A stretch of DNA of 64,000 nucleotides, from the NCBI GenBank assembly GCA_002502785.1, contig DAQG01000046.1, positions 27,939 to 91,938 on the forward strand. The letters are read 5' to 3'. Every line of letters begins with the position of its first letter. Positions within the stretch are counted from its first letter, which is position 1. The notes beneath the pieces are model-generated. The model saw only the letters and a list, made by a program, of their open reading frames with translations. It searched no databases and was not told where the DNA came from. A program made the position numbers and the translations under genes. The DNA is from Methanothrix harundinacea. GTDB lineage: Archaea > Halobacteriota > Methanosarcinia > Methanotrichales > Methanotrichaceae. Below, one piece after another: positions 1 to 9,232 of this stretch.

Positions 1-1
1 T

Positions 2-187
2 GAGATTGGCTACCCGGAACTCTCAAAACTCGGTTGTGATCACGACCTCGCCGGGTATCCATTAATTGAAGAAAATGTGGACTGTGATTTCAGACGGCTA
101 TGCACCATTGCGAAAGGAGACGATTTCTGTCTCTTTGAGTTCTATCGCAGGGGAACTGCACCCGATAATGCGCATTTGAATAGATGA
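2..187 (+). CDS. C-terminal fragment of a probable ATC-hydrolase-like (L-2-amino-thiazoline-4-carboxylate hydrolase family) protein
   Basis: An open frame enters from outside the window and ends at a TGA at 185-187, giving about 61 residues. The segment CDHDLAGYP, then CDFRRLCTIAKGDDFCLFEF, has the pattern of paired cysteines followed by T-x-A-x-G-x-x-x-C-x-F. I associate this pattern with the C-terminus of the ATC hydrolase family (PF14196), common in methanogens and usually of unknown substrate there. The N-terminal two thirds lie outside. The gene converges on the tRNA-Ser at 263-358. The family call is tentative; the coding call rests on protein-like composition and on the motif. Confidence 0.5.
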   Translation, partial: EIGYPELSKLGCDHDLAGYPLIEENVDCDFRRLCTIAKGDDFCLFEFYRRGTAPDNAHLNR

Positions 188-262
188 TCAAACTTCCGGT
201 GGCGCAAGTTTTGTACCTGATCGGCTTTATCGAGTCGATACCTTCAAAGATGAGTAAAAGAG

Positions 263-358
263 CGCCGAGGGGGAGATTCGAACTCCCGCGACCCTTGCGA
301 ATCACAAGCTTTCAGTACAGAATTCCAGGCTTGCGCCTTACCACTAGACTACCTCGGC
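263..358 (-). tRNA. tRNA-Ser(GGA) with a 12-nt intron
   Basis: On the minus strand a 7-bp acceptor stem (GCCGAGG/CCTCGGC), a D arm, an anticodon stem CAAGC/GCTTG and a T arm GGGAG-TTCGAAT-CTCCC fold as a class II tRNA. The variable arm is a 5-bp stem GATTC/GGGTC with a GCAA loop, as expected for serine. The anticodon loop reads CTGGAA, then 12 extra bases (311-322 on the plus strand), then A, so a short intron sits at the usual archaeal position 37/38. The anticodon is GGA. No CCA is encoded; G73 is the discriminator. The 5' end lies only 4 bases after the cbf5 stop codon, so the tRNA is probably processed from the end of the ribosomal operon transcript. Confidence 0.88.
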
Positions 359-362
359 ACGA

Positions 363-1361
363 TTACGATTTTTTGGCCCACAGCCTCGGATATGTCCCCG
401 GAGCCATGACGACCCTGGAGGTCTTGGCCACGATCCCTGAGGAGGACTTCATCATATCCTCGCTCGCCATGACTGCGACGGTCACGGCAACAGCCTCTCT
501 TTTCAGGGTATAAATAACTACCTTATCGCCCTCCTTGATATCCGACTCAAGCCGGAGGAGCCCCGGCGCCGCCAGGGGCGCCCCGTGACAGATGGCGTCG
601 ACTGCGCCATCGCTGACGACGAGGGACGGCATATGCCTTAACGCCTCCTCCACCGGCAGGATAGCGCGCCGCAAGAGGGTTTCGTCGCCGGTCTCTTTCC
701 AAATCTCCTTTGCGTCCTTGAGGTCGTGGAGGGTTACCAGAGTATCGTCTTCGCGAAAGGGACCGCTCTTCGTCCTTCGAAGCTCCTCCATGTGGGCCCC
801 GGTCCCCAGGGCTAGGCCGATATCGTGGCAGAGCTTTCGGATGTAGGTTCCCGCCTCGCAGCCGACCCGCATCAAGACGCTCGGACCTTCGATCTCCAGA
901 ACCTCAAGATAATAGATCTCTCTCGTCCTGAGCGCTCTCTTGACGCTGGACTTGAGGGGAGGCCGCTGGTAGATTTCGCCCTGGAACTCGCCGCACGCCT
1001 CAAGAATTCTCTTTCGGGGTAGGGTTGCGTGAATTCGCATCAGGCAGACGTACTCTTTTCCCGCGGTGAGAAGGGTCTCGACGACCCTCGTCGAGTCGCC
1101 TAGCATTGTAGGGAGAATCCCCGTCACCTTGGGGTCGAGGGTGCCGCTATGGCCAGCGCTCTCGATCTCGAGGATCCTCTTGACCCAGGCCACTACCTCG
1201 TGGCTGGTGGGGCCTGGGGGCTTGTCCAGGTTTATGCAGCCGAGCCTGAGGTGGAGGTCGAGAGGCCGCAGGTTTGGCAAAACGCCATAGTTGGGGTCGG
1301 TTCTGCCCTCCCTCCGGACTAGAACCTCACGGACCCGATCAGAGGGTAGATTTCCCGCCAT
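363..1361 (-). CDS. cbf5: Cbf5, H/ACA-guided RNA pseudouridine synthase
   Basis: 332 residues, normal for archaeal Cbf5. It converts uridine to pseudouridine in rRNA as the catalytic part of H/ACA RNPs (with Nop10, Gar1, L7Ae) and can also make tRNA Psi55. The TruB-type core carries the motif GHSGTLDPKVTG with the catalytic Asp at residue 76, after the INLDKPPGPTSHEV motif at about 43-56. A PUA domain occupies roughly 240-320, with VVSDGAVDAICHGAPLAAPG at its start. It is the last protein gene of the ribosomal operon, overlaps cmk by 23 bases and is followed 4 bases later by tRNA-Ser. This cmk-cbf5 end of the cluster is conserved in euryarchaea. Confidence 0.95.
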   Translation of the reverse strand: MAGNLPSDRVREVLVRREGRTDPNYGVLPNLRPLDLHLRLGCINLDKPPGPTSHEVVAWVKRILEIESAGHSGTLDPKVTGILPTMLGDSTRVVETLLTAGKEYVCLMRIHATLPRKRILEACGEFQGEIYQRPPLKSSVKRALRTREIYYLEVLEIEGPSVLMRVGCEAGTYIRKLCHDIGLALGTGAHMEELRRTKSGPFREDDTLVTLHDLKDAKEIWKETGDETLLRRAILPVEEALRHMPSLVVSDGAVDAICHGAPLAAPGLLRLESDIKEGDKVVIYTLKREAVAVTVAVMASEDMMKSSSGIVAKTSRVVMAPGTYPRLWAKKS

Positions 1362-1878
1362 CTTCGAGAGACCTCACTGCAGCCAAGGCGATCGCGACAA
1401 CTCCCTTCTCGTCCCATGTACCGGAGTCTATGACGAGGTCGTAGACGGAGAAGTCGTTCAAGTCTATGTTGTAGTACTTCTCGTACCGTCTCGCCTCGCT
1501 CTCCTCCCGGATCCTAGACTCCCGGAGGGCGTCCTCCACGAGCTTGTTCTCGCGGGCCGCTATCCTCTCGGCCCGAACCCTCCGGTCGGCCTTGAGGAGG
1601 ATCTTCAGGTCAGCGTCGAGGATGTGGCCCGAGAGCCTCCCCTCGAAGACGCCTCCGGCATCTTTTGCCATCGCCTTCTGGGCGTCGTCTATGAGATAAT
1701 CGATCTCGGGACTTTCCTCGGCGATCCGCCCAAGCTCCCTCAAGGAGATGCCTCGATCGCTGGCGATCTTTCTGAACAGCTCCCCAGAGTTGATCCAGCG
1801 AAGATCGAGCTCTTTGGAGAGCATTCGGGCGAGGGTGCTTGTCCCCGTTCCGGGAGACCCGCCGATTGTGATTATCAT
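1339..1878 (-). CDS. cmk: Cytidylate kinase (archaeal type)
   Basis: 179 residues. It phosphorylates CMP/dCMP with ATP in pyrimidine nucleotide recycling. The N-terminus has the P-loop GGSPGTGTST (residues 6-15), and residues 34-60 (GELFRKIASDRGISLRELGR) match the NMP-binding part of archaeal AAA-type cytidylate kinases. The ATG overlaps the DUF106 stop codon as ATGA, so translation is coupled. It lies between the DUF106 gene and cbf5, as in many euryarchaeal ribosomal clusters. Adenylate kinase, which often precedes it in such clusters, is absent here. Confidence 0.93.
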   Translation of the reverse strand: MIITIGGSPGTGTSTLARMLSKELDLRWINSGELFRKIASDRGISLRELGRIAEESPEIDYLIDDAQKAMAKDAGGVFEGRLSGHILDADLKILLKADRRVRAERIAARENKLVEDALRESRIREESEARRYEKYYNIDLNDFSVYDLVIDSGTWDEKGVVAIALAAVRSLEDGGKSTL

Positions 1879-2483
1879 CCCATACCGCCGATGTCCAGAG
1901 CTTTTCTTATGATCTGCGATATCGGTATTGAGCAGATGAAGTACCAGTAGAACCAGTAGAATATGGGGCCTATGACGGTCTCAGAGATTTCGTGAACCCC
2001 CCAGAAGGGGAAGTTCAGGTAAAGGGCGTTCTGGTCGATGTAGAGGTAGGCCCACATGAAGAGGGGTATCGAGACGATCCCGATGTAGGCCATCGGCTTC
2101 AGCTGCATCTTCATCATCTTGCTCTGATCGCCCAGCATCTCCCTCTGCTGGTTCTGAAGCTGTTGCTGGCGAGCCTTGTCCCCGGAGAGCTGAGCCTCGC
2201 GCATCTCCCGCTGGAAGCCCCTCATGGTCTCTTGCTGCTTTTTGAGGTAATCCCAGTCCATGGTGTACTTCTGGATGAGGCTCGCGTAAAGGCCGGTTAT
2301 GGCGGCGAGGGCGAAGAGGACCATGTGGAAGGGGAGGATATCGGGCAGCCACCCGATAGCCGCATCCATCACCACTCCCACAGTGTGTCTGAACTCCTGG
2401 CTCACCATTATCCCCACCATCAGGGCGGTTCCGACGCCCAGAAGGAGAGAGTCAAGGGACCTTGCAAGATTCCCAGTCTTCAT
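1875..2483 (-). CDS. DUF106 membrane protein, YidC/Oxa1/EMC3-like insertase
   Basis: 202 residues. Hydrophobic segments lie near residues 12-32, 50-66, 130-150 and 172-195, with a charged, Gln/Lys-rich coiled region at about 78-125 (QETMRGFQREMREAQLSG). This is the layout of the archaeal DUF106 (Ylp1) family, which is structurally related to YidC, EMC3 and TMCO1 and is thought to insert membrane proteins. It overlaps secY upstream by ATGA and cmk downstream by ATGA, so its expression is tied to the translocon. The role is inferred from the family and from this neighbourhood. Confidence 0.9.
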   Translation of the reverse strand: MKTGNLARSLDSLLLGVGTALMVGIMVSQEFRHTVGVVMDAAIGWLPDILPFHMVLFALAAITGLYASLIQKYTMDWDYLKKQQETMRGFQREMREAQLSGDKARQQQLQNQQREMLGDQSKMMKMQLKPMAYIGIVSIPLFMWAYLYIDQNALYLNFPFWGVHEISETVIGPIFYWFYWYFICSIPISQIIRKALDIGGMG

Positions 2484-4099
2484 GCCGATTCACCGAAGAA
2501 CTTGCGCATCATCGGATACATCTCCTGGATCTGCTCGCTGGCGATCTGCTCGTAGAGCCTGTAGACGATGCTCACCGTGAGAAGAAGACCGGTACCTCCA
2601 GCGCCTCCCAGGGTTCCCATGAGGCTTGCGACTAGAGTGAGAAGGCCGATAATGACGCCGCCGATCACCGTCACCTTGGGGATGTACCTCCCGAGGAGCT
2701 TCTCGATGCTGACGGGATTTCTCCTGTGGCCCGGAACCTGGAGTCCTGAGGCGTGGATCTTGGCAGCAACGCTCTTTGCCCCCATTCCGGTGGTCTCGAT
2801 CCAGAACATGGCGAAGATCACGCCGCCCACTATCAGAACGGTAGCGTCGGTGAAGACATGGAGCCATATCTGCCAGCCCGCTATAGGCGAAATGCCGAGA
2901 AGCTCCATTCCAGGGTTGCTGTTGGAGACGAGGCTCGGTATCCAGTCGTAAGGGCTGTTGATCGGCGAGAGGTAGTACATGAGGCCCGATATCGGCTGAG
3001 GCGATGTCGCGCTCACTAGCTCTCCTGTCACCATGTCGTACCTTGAGGTCGATGTAAAGGTTCCAATGAGGCTGGAATAGGCCGTGTAAACTATGTTAAG
3101 TCCAGCGGTCGTATCGGTGGTGCTGGCCGTTGTGATCGTTCCGATCTTGCCAGCGAGGAGGGTTCCGATCATCTGGATGTTGGCTTGAAGGGCTCTCACC
3201 AGGATCATGGGAAGAACGCTGGCGTAGACGAGCTTGACCGGGAACCTGCCTCTTGCGCCTCTGACAGAGCTGTGGGCGAGGGGTATCTCAACCCTCGTGC
3301 TCTCCACCAGGACTACGAAGAGTATGATCGCTATGGTGGATATAAGCGCCAGGACCCCGCCGTCTATGAAGACCCGTTCAAGGCCGGAGGTCGTGAAGAC
3401 GTCCTCGAGGCCCAGAACGTTGTTTGTGAATATGTAGATCCATTTCGGGATTATCCCTATGGGCAGACCTTTGTCCCCGATCGTCCAGTTGAAGACTCCC
3501 GTGATCAGCTGCTGGCTGACTCCGGCGACGATGAAGAGCCCAACGCCGGACCCGACACCCCATTTGCTCACCACTTCGTCCATGAAGAGTATGAGAACTC
3601 CACCGATGCAGATCTGGAGGAATATTATAAACGAGATCACGCCGAGGGATACGCCCATCGACGAGGCCAGTCCCTGATCCGGCAAGAGGTAGCCGCCCAT
3701 CACCTGAGGCAGGGCCTCCACGATTATCATGACGAAGACCAGAAGCTTCTGAGTTCCCTGGAAGACCGCCTGGTCACGCGGATCTCTCAGGTCGAGCTTT
3801 ATCAGATCGGCCCCGACAAGTAGCTGGAGCACGATGGAAGCGGTGACTATCGGTCCTATTCCCAGGAGCATCAGGGATCCGAAGGATCCGGCGAAGAAGG
3901 CTCTGTACATCCCGAAGAGGTCTCTGGATGCTGAAGAGAGGCCGAAGAGGGTGACGTTGGATAGGGCGAAGTAGAGGACGAGTATGCCAACGGTCCAGCT
4001 GAGCTTCTTCTTGAAGTGGACGTGACCTTCGGGCCTCCCCACCGCTGGCAGCCTCCTCACAAAAGGCTCTATCGCGTAGAAGAAGCTGTGCTGATTCAT
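2480..4099 (-). CDS. secY: Preprotein translocase subunit SecY
   Basis: 539 residues with ten predicted membrane segments, forming the Sec61-alpha/SecY channel for secretion and membrane insertion. The start reads [20 protein letters not shown], typical of archaeal SecY, and [20 protein letters not shown] is the conserved cytosolic loop between TM6 and TM7. It is somewhat longer than the common 450-490 residues because of a loop near residues 330-400 rich in Thr and Ser ([14 protein letters not shown]). The gene overlaps the L15 stop by ATGA upstream and the DUF106 start downstream. SecE and SecG partners are not in the window. Confidence 0.96.
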   Translation of the reverse strand: MNQHSFFYAIEPFVRRLPAVGRPEGHVHFKKKLSWTVGILVLYFALSNVTLFGLSSASRDLFGMYRAFFAGSFGSLMLLGIGPIVTASIVLQLLVGADLIKLDLRDPRDQAVFQGTQKLLVFVMIIVEALPQVMGGYLLPDQGLASSMGVSLGVISFIIFLQICIGGVLILFMDEVVSKWGVGSGVGLFIVAGVSQQLITGVFNWTIGDKGLPIGIIPKWIYIFTNNVLGLEDVFTTSGLERVFIDGGVLALISTIAIILFVVLVESTRVEIPLAHSSVRGARGRFPVKLVYASVLPMILVRALQANIQMIGTLLAGKIGTITTASTTDTTAGLNIVYTAYSSLIGTFTSTSRYDMVTGELVSATSPQPISGLMYYLSPINSPYDWIPSLVSNSNPGMELLGISPIAGWQIWLHVFTDATVLIVGGVIFAMFWIETTGMGAKSVAAKIHASGLQVPGHRRNPVSIEKLLGRYIPKVTVIGGVIIGLLTLVASLMGTLGGAGGTGLLLTVSIVYRLYEQIASEQIQEMYPMMRKFFGESA

Positions 4100-4473
4100 G
4101 ATACCACTACTTCACCGCCGGCCTCTTCGATCTTCTCTCTGGCGGCAGCGGAGAAGCTGGCTGCACTGACGGAAACGGGCCTCGTCAGCTTGCCCCTGCC
4201 GAGGACTTTCATCCTCCCGAGATCGATTCGGCCGTCCTCTACAGTCATCGCATCCAGTTCGCCGACGTTGACAACGTCGACTTCCTTGGCGTTGTGCTTG
4301 TAAAACCCGTGCTTGCCCATCGCCCGGCCTCGCATCATCACTCTTTGGAAATGATGCTTGCACCCTCCCGCATTACCGTGACCGCCTCTCGACCCCGCGC
4401 CTCTGCGGTTTTTATGAGTGCCGCCACCACAGGTCCTGCTACCCCGAAACTTCTTCAGCTTGTTTTTAGGCAT
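4096..4473 (-). CDS. rpl15: Ribosomal protein L15 (uL15)
   Basis: 125 residues, somewhat short for the archaeal family. The glycine- and histidine-rich N-terminus ([20 protein letters not shown], residues 17-36) is the rRNA-threading extension of uL15. The globular part carries [19 protein letters not shown]. It is a large-subunit protein. The gene sits between L30 and SecY as in all archaeal spc clusters, 4 bases after the L30 stop, and ends by overlapping the secY start. Confidence 0.96.
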   Translation of the reverse strand: MPKNKLKKFRGSRTCGGGTHKNRRGAGSRGGHGNAGGCKHHFQRVMMRGRAMGKHGFYKHNAKEVDVVNVGELDAMTVEDGRIDLGRMKVLGRGKLTRPVSVSAASFSAAAREKIEEAGGEVVVS

Positions 4474-4477
4474 GGTC

Positions 4478-4939
4478 CTACCTCATCTTCCAGATAAGAT
4501 CTGAGATCGACTCGTGATACCCGAGTTCTCCGCCCTCTCTGACGGTCTTTTTCGTACCGCGGTGACCCTTTCTCGGCGGGTGAAGCCTGAAGACCGGCTT
4601 TATTCCGGCGTCCTTTAGGCTTGTTGCTCCCTGACAGACCGCCGATGCGAACTCCTTTATGGTCTTGTAGGAGGTGTTCTCCTTTATGAACTGGTCAGTC
4701 AAACGCTTGTTGCCGCTCAACCTGCCGCGCATTTCGAGCATGGACGCCAGAGCGTTCTCGTCGATCTCACCCCAAGCTACGTAGTCCTTCACATTCTGGA
4801 TCATGCCCCTGTAGTGGGGGTTGTCCGGCACCACGACGCAGTGGTTAATCCTGTGAAGTCGAAGCATCTTGAGGGTATCCTTGATATCGGGCTTGGTTTT
4901 GACGCTGCCCCGAAGTCGCACTATCGCATACATCGTCAT
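4478..4939 (-). CDS. rpl30: Ribosomal protein L30 (uL30)
   Basis: 153 residues, the long archaeal/eukaryotic form (L7e type) rather than the 60-residue bacterial one. The N-terminal [20 protein letters not shown] and the central [10 protein letters not shown] are diagnostic. It binds 23S rRNA in the large subunit. The start overlaps the S5 stop by ATGA (4936-4939). The C-terminal half, ending in basic [20 protein letters not shown], is the archaeal extension. Confidence 0.96.
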   Translation of the reverse strand: MTMYAIVRLRGSVKTKPDIKDTLKMLRLHRINHCVVVPDNPHYRGMIQNVKDYVAWGEIDENALASMLEMRGRLSGNKRLTDQFIKENTSYKTIKEFASAVCQGATSLKDAGIKPVFRLHPPRKGHRGTKKTVREGGELGYHESISDLIWKMR

Positions 4940-5547
4940 ACCCTCATTGTGACGGTATTACGCAACGCATTGTAGGTGGCTTTGGCGAAGTTGAGGGTGG
5001 TTCTGGTGTTGCCCGAAGACTTCGTCCAGACGTCCTGGATCCCGGCCATCTCCATCACCTTTTTGGCGGTTCCTCCCGCCGCGATCCCCAAGCCCCTCGG
5101 AGCAGGGATCAGGGTGATCTGGACAGATCCCGCCTTTCCCATGACTTCGAAGGGTACTGTGTGACCCGCGCCGCAGCCGCATTCCCAGCTTCCACAACCG
5201 CGCTGTACCTTTATGATATTCAGCTTGGCCACATCTATACCCTTTCTTATGGCGGGTCCGACCTGGTTGTCCCTGCCCTGACCGATGCCGATGTAGCCGT
5301 CCTTGTTTCCGACGATGACTGTAGCCCTGAACTTGACCCTTCGTCCCGAGTCGGTCATCCTCTGGACCATGTTTATGTCCAGAACCTCGTCCTCAAGCCC
5401 GGGCAGCAGGGCGTCGACTATTCCCGCTTCTTTGATCGGGAGCCTTGATTTGAGCGCTTCGTCAAAGGTCGTGATCTGCCCCTCGTAAACGAGTTTGCCC
5501 AGTTTGGTCTTGGGGACCCATTCTTCTCTGTATCCCATCCTCCTCAT
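4936..5547 (-). CDS. rps5: Ribosomal protein S5 (uS5)
   Basis: 203 residues, normal for archaea. The dsRBD-like N-terminal domain (about 45-115, with [20 protein letters not shown]) is followed by the S5 C-terminal domain. It helps decoding accuracy at the mRNA entrance of the small subunit. The ATG at 5547 follows GGGTGAG at a short spacing; a second in-frame ATG three codons later is possible. The gene is 4 bases downstream of L18 and overlaps L30 by ATGA. Confidence 0.96.
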   Translation of the reverse strand: MRRMGYREEWVPKTKLGKLVYEGQITTFDEALKSRLPIKEAGIVDALLPGLEDEVLDINMVQRMTDSGRRVKFRATVIVGNKDGYIGIGQGRDNQVGPAIRKGIDVAKLNIIKVQRGCGSWECGCGAGHTVPFEVMGKAGSVQITLIPAPRGLGIAAGGTAKKVMEMAGIQDVWTKSSGNTRTTLNFAKATYNALRNTVTMRV

Positions 5548-5551
5548 CCAC

Positions 5552-6061
5552 TCACCCCAGTATCTTCTCGCGGGCAGCCTCGAACTGAGCCGTGAACTCC
5601 ACGCCTCGGTAGGCCTCTATATTCTCGCCACGGATCCTACCATCGTCCGGGAAGATCTCCGGGCTGTGGGGCACCGTTATCCCGGCGTCCACCACGCCTT
5701 TCAGGGCGGAGTATATCCTGTTGCCCTTGGTGTTGGCGTGAATCCCCATGTCCAAAATCGCCTCGGTCTCGCCCATCGCCTTCATCCTCTTGCCGAAGAG
5801 GAGGCCGGCCAGGTACGATGCTGGGACGTTCCCGGTGTTCTGCTCATAGCCGAACTGTTTAAGCTCCCGGGAGTTGACTGTAAGGAGCGTTCTGTCGCCA
5901 ATGGGCTCTGCAACGATCAGCTGCAGTGTTATGTTCTTGTTGCCCTTTCTGACCACAAGTCTCGGCTTTCTGGAAAGGATTAGCTTGTATCTGAAGTGAT
6001 AATCCGTTCTGCCCTCTCTCCGCCTTCTGAAGGGCACTTTGTATCGCGGTCCGGTTGCCAT
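5552..6061 (-). CDS. rpl18: Ribosomal protein L18 (uL18)
   Basis: 169 residues. The start [20 protein letters not shown], with its basic extension, and the [19 protein letters not shown] segment identify archaeal uL18, the 5S rRNA-binding protein that acts with L5. It overlaps the L19e stop by one base (TGATG), so translation is probably coupled. Confidence 0.96.
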   Translation of the reverse strand: MATGPRYKVPFRRRREGRTDYHFRYKLILSRKPRLVVRKGNKNITLQLIVAEPIGDRTLLTVNSRELKQFGYEQNTGNVPASYLAGLLFGKRMKAMGETEAILDMGIHANTKGNRIYSALKGVVDAGITVPHSPEIFPDDGRIRGENIEAYRGVEFTAQFEAAREKILG

Positions 6062-6522
6062 CAGTCACTCCTCGTTAGACCTTTTGCTTTGATGTACGCG
6101 TTGAGATGGGCTGTGCTGCGGTACTCGCCGCCCTTGGCCTTACGATAAAGCATCCTGTAGGTGTGACGGTCGATATCTTCCTTTTCCCTCAGCTCTTTCA
6201 GCGTCCGGCGAAGTGCCCGGATCTTGGTCATCCACATCTCTTTGCTTGGAGACCTGGACCCTTTAGCGCCCTTTCTCCTGCCCTGACCTTTCTTGTGGCC
6301 GTAGGCCCTCTTGGCGGCTCTGACCCTGTATCTCGCGCGGCTGTTGCCCTTCTTCGGCTTGGCCTTGATGTTTCCAGCCTCGATCTGAGACCTGATGTCC
6401 TCTCTCGTAATGGCATCGGCTATATCGCCGGCAGTGTCCGGATCGGGGTTGATCCAGATCCTGCTCTCGCCTACGTCAAGAACGCTGGCAGCGAGCCTCT
6501 TCTGTGTTGAAAAGTTGGGCAA
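6061..6522 (-). CDS. rpl19e: Ribosomal protein L19e (eL19)
   Basis: 153 residues, an archaeal/eukaryal-specific large-subunit protein. The signature is RLAASVLDVGESRIWINPD at residues 9-27, followed by the long basic helix AKRAYGHKKGQGRRKGAKGS. The start codon is TTG at 6520-6522, chosen because GGAGGCGA lies 5 bases upstream and because homologues begin at this point. The gene follows L32e directly. Confidence 0.95.
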   Translation of the reverse strand: MPNFSTQKRLAASVLDVGESRIWINPDPDTAGDIADAITREDIRSQIEAGNIKAKPKKGNSRARYRVRAAKRAYGHKKGQGRRKGAKGSRSPSKEMWMTKIRALRRTLKELREKEDIDRHTYRMLYRKAKGGEYRSTAHLNAYIKAKGLTRSD

Positions 6523-6523
6523 T

Positions 6524-6919
6524 TCAGTCGCCTCCAGAAGTGGGGTTGAGAACCTTCAGGTTCATCTCCCGGGCCATCGCCTCGATCTCGTCTCTTTTCT
6601 TCATGCCCACGGTTCCGGCGATCCGGACAGCACAACCTTCGGCTTCCAACAGGTCGCCTGGACACTTCACGAGAATCTCTTTCATGCCGCAGGGATGGTA
6701 TCCCCTGACGCCCTTGGGGCTCCCGTATCCTGCCTTGACGAGTTTTCCCTTGGCTGCAATCTGCTGTCTGAGTTTGTTGTGCAGGCCACGGGGCCGTCTC
6801 CAGCTGGGTGAGAGCTTCTTCTTTTTGTGTGAATCGCAACGGTTGAACTCGGGCTTCCTCTTCTTCTGTCTTGCCCGAACTTTCATCAACCTCTCAGTTT
6901 CGGAAGTCAACTCCGTCAC
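6524..6919 (-). CDS. rpl32e: Ribosomal protein L32e (eL32)
   Basis: 131 residues of an archaeal/eukaryal-specific 50S protein. SWRRPRGLHNKLRQQIAAKG and the PKGVRGYHPCGMKEILV core are characteristic. The form is compact; some archaea carry an added N-terminal domain that is missing here. The start overlaps the L6 stop by ATGA, and the stop is followed directly by the Shine-Dalgarno and TTG start of L19e. Confidence 0.95.
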   Translation of the reverse strand: MTELTSETERLMKVRARQKKRKPEFNRCDSHKKKKLSPSWRRPRGLHNKLRQQIAAKGKLVKAGYGSPKGVRGYHPCGMKEILVKCPGDLLEAEGCAVRIAGTVGMKKRDEIEAMAREMNLKVLNPTSGGD

Positions 6920-7449
6920 CTCTTGTCCACCAGGTATATTCCGTCCTGGAATACTCTGATGTCGAACCCTCTGACCTTGGTCGCCTGCTCGATGTTGGCC
7001 ATCGTCTGACCAACAAGTTCCTTATCGATACCGGTGACGATCACGGTGTCGCCTTTGATCTCCACCTTGGAGTCGCCCATGATCTTGGCGGTGCGGGGCT
7101 TCCTCTCGCCCAGGAAGTTGCTTATCAAAAGCTCCTTCTTGGTGGCCTTCAGCTGTATCGGGAAGTGAGAGTAAACGGCCTTCATCCTGTACTCGAAGCC
7201 CTCGTTCACCCCTTTGATCATGTTGTTCAGGTGGGCGGCCAAAGTTCCGACCATGGACCTGTGCCGCTTCCTGGTGATCTCGGCGTCCATGACCAGGCCG
7301 GATTCGTCTTTTCTGATCTCTATACCAGGATACCAGAGGCGTCTTGAAACCGTCCCCAAAGGTCCGGTAACCGTCACTGTGGCGTCGTCGCTGATCTCCA
7401 CCTCGACACCATCTGGAATTTCTATATATCGCGCCAACTCTTTGACCAT
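6916..7449 (-). CDS. rpl6: Ribosomal protein L6 (uL6)
   Basis: About 177 residues with two duplicated L6 folds (residues 5-80 and 85-170; GFDIRVFQDGIYLVDKR near the end). uL6 sits near the factor-binding stalk base of the 50S subunit. I take the ATG at 7449 (MVKELARYIEIP) as start, because AGGTGGT lies 5 bases upstream. The GTG at 7458, three codons earlier, lies inside that Shine-Dalgarno. Neighbours are S8 upstream and L32e downstream with an ATGA overlap. Confidence 0.96.
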   Translation of the reverse strand: MVKELARYIEIPDGVEVEISDDATVTVTGPLGTVSRRLWYPGIEIRKDESGLVMDAEITRKRHRSMVGTLAAHLNNMIKGVNEGFEYRMKAVYSHFPIQLKATKKELLISNFLGERKPRTAKIMGDSKVEIKGDTVIVTGIDKELVGQTMANIEQATKVRGFDIRVFQDGIYLVDKR

Positions 7450-7458
7450 CGTGACCAC

Positions 7459-7851
7459 CTAATAAACGTAAGCCAAAAGCTGGCCGCCGATCCCGCGCTC
7501 CCTGGCATCGACGTGAGATACGACTCCCTGGCTAGTGCTCATGATTAGCACGCCGAAGTTCCTGGAGGGAAGGTACCTCTTCTCCCACTTCTCCAGGTCC
7601 AGGACCTGAGCCGAGAACCGAGGCTTGATCACGCCGCACCTGTTTATCTTTCCTTGCAAGTTGACCTTGAACATGCCGGACTTGCCGTCGTCTACGAATT
7701 CGAACTCACCGATGTATCCAAGATCTGCCATAACCTTCAGGGTGTTGCCGACGAGCTTGGAAGCGGGCTGGATGATGCATTCTCCTTTGCCGACGTCTTC
7801 AGCGTTTTTTATGACAGACATGGCATCGGCAAGCGGATCTAACAGTACCAT
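7459..7851 (-). CDS. rps8: Ribosomal protein S8 (uS8)
   Basis: 130 residues, the usual archaeal length. The start [20 protein letters not shown] and the end [24 protein letters not shown] segment (here [15 protein letters not shown]) are typical. It binds helix 21 of 16S rRNA and helps assemble the small-subunit platform. GGTGATGACTA precedes the ATG. It lies between S14 and L6. Confidence 0.96.
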   Translation of the reverse strand: MVLLDPLADAMSVIKNAEDVGKGECIIQPASKLVGNTLKVMADLGYIGEFEFVDDGKSGMFKVNLQGKINRCGVIKPRFSAQVLDLEKWEKRYLPSRNFGVLIMSTSQGVVSHVDARERGIGGQLLAYVY

Positions 7852-7861
7852 TAGTCATCAC

Positions 7862-8014
7862 CTACGAGTACTTCTCAAAACCCATATCCTGGGCGATCTC
7901 TCTGAAACATTGTTTGCAGAGATAGATTCCGTATTTCCTGATTAGCCCCGACTTTCTGCCGCATCGCTTGCAGCAATTTGCGCCTCTGCCGAAGCTCTTG
8001 GTATTGATCTTCAT
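7862..8014 (-). CDS. rps14: Ribosomal protein S14 (uS14), zinc-ribbon form
   Basis: A 50-residue frame from ATG at 8014 to TAG at 7862. It begins [20 protein letters not shown] and continues with C-x-x-C near residues 33-36 (LCKQCF). This gives the four zinc-binding cysteines of type-Z uS14. The length and sequence match archaeal S14 exactly. The ATG overlaps the L5 stop (ATGA at 8011-8014) and S8 follows 10 bases later, which is the invariant archaeal order L5-S14-S8. Confidence 0.96.
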   Translation of the reverse strand: MKINTKSFGRGANCCKRCGRKSGLIRKYGIYLCKQCFREIAQDMGFEKYS

Positions 8015-8526
8015 GCCGCCTCCACGACGTCTACGCCGTACTTATTTTTGACGTACTCCATGGCGTCGCCTTTGGTGACTCTGTGCTTGGAAGCGATCTT
8101 CGTTCTCGCGACGCGCCTTCTGGCAACTCGGTATCCGGGCCGCTTGAGGGCCACCGAGACGTCCATGCCGAAGATCCCGATATCGGGATCGTACTTCATC
8201 CCGGGAAAGTCGGTATGTTCCTCGACTCCGAAGGAGAAGTTACCGGTATCGTCAAACTGGCCCGCGCGGAGGGCGCTACCCGCCACTTCCAGGGCGACTT
8301 TGAGGAACTCTTCGGCCTCCTCGCCCCTCAGGGTCAGCCTGCACCCGATCGGCTCGCTCTTCTTTATGCCAAAGCCCGGAAGGGTCTTTTTGGCGGTGGA
8401 CCTGACGGGGACTCGGTTGGTTATCGCGCCGAGGATCGTTTCGGCGTTGACCAGTCTCTGGCCGCTCTCGCCGGTACCTATGTGGACGGTCACCTTGTCG
8501 ACGCGCGGTTCCAACATGACGTTCAT
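8011..8526 (-). CDS. rpl5: Ribosomal protein L5 (uL5)
   Basis: 171 residues. [20 protein letters not shown] and [20 protein letters not shown] are uL5 signatures. It binds 5S rRNA together with L18 and forms part of the central protuberance. The start overlaps the S4e stop by ATGA; a second in-frame ATG lies three codons on. S14 follows with an ATGA overlap. Confidence 0.96.
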   Translation of the reverse strand: MNVMLEPRVDKVTVHIGTGESGQRLVNAETILGAITNRVPVRSTAKKTLPGFGIKKSEPIGCRLTLRGEEAEEFLKVALEVAGSALRAGQFDDTGNFSFGVEEHTDFPGMKYDPDIGIFGMDVSVALKRPGYRVARRRVARTKIASKHRVTKGDAMEYVKNKYGVDVVEAA

Positions 8527-9227
8527 ATCTCTGCCCCCAGCTTAATGGCGGGTTTGTCTCTTCCGATCATGAAGACATGATCGATCGTCGTCTCGAAATC
8601 ATTTTTGCCGGAGATGATTACCCTGTTGGGCCGAGAACTCCTGACGACCTCGATCTCCTTGATCGTCCCGACCTCACCGGAGTGGGACCCTCCCACGACC
8701 ATGGCGAGGTTCCCCTCTTTGAACTCGATGACGTCTGCGATCTCCTTATCGGGTATCGAGAGGATGACCGAGCTTCCTGTCCCGTAATCGCCCTCGGCGA
8801 GGATGTTAGTTCCGTCGTTGAGGTTCAGCTGCAATTTGCCGCCCTTCAGGATCGTCTTGTTCTCGATCCTGCAGAGCTTCCGCGCTTCGCCCTTCTCCAG
8901 CTCGTGGAGGTTGAACCTGCCCTTGGCGTCCTGGAGCAATCTGTACTTCTTGTCCAGAGCCGGGACCGATATCACGTCGAAGATCCCCACGGGGAACTTG
9001 AGATCCTTTCTCGCCTTTCCGTCGACCAGGACCCCTCCCTCGTGGAGGACGCGCTTAGCCTCTCTGGAGTTGTCGACCAGCCCCAGAAGATCCCTGACCA
9101 CGACGACGAGGGGTATGCTCCCCTTTGCATAGTGGGGACCGGGTTTGCTCTTGGTCACCCACGTGTGGATCTTCCTTGCGATCGGCCAGCTTCTGGGACT
9201 CGCAACCCTCTTTTGATGTCTGCTCAC
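8523..9227 (-). CDS. rps4e: Ribosomal protein S4e (eS4)
   Basis: 234 residues, archaeal/eukaryal-specific small-subunit protein. An S4-like RNA-binding domain (about 43-100, SREAKRVLHEGGVLVDGKAR) is followed by the S4e central domain and a KOW motif near the C-terminus (AMVVGGSHSGEVGTIKEIEV). The start is GTG at 9227, with GGTGAT four bases upstream, and gives the normal N-terminus MSRHQKRVASPRSWPI. It overlaps L5 by ATGA. Confidence 0.96.
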   Translation of the reverse strand: MSRHQKRVASPRSWPIARKIHTWVTKSKPGPHYAKGSIPLVVVVRDLLGLVDNSREAKRVLHEGGVLVDGKARKDLKFPVGIFDVISVPALDKKYRLLQDAKGRFNLHELEKGEARKLCRIENKTILKGGKLQLNLNDGTNILAEGDYGTGSSVILSIPDKEIADVIEFKEGNLAMVVGGSHSGEVGTIKEIEVVRSSRPNRVIISGKNDFETTIDHVFMIGRDKPAIKLGAEI

Positions 9228-9232
9228 CTAAA

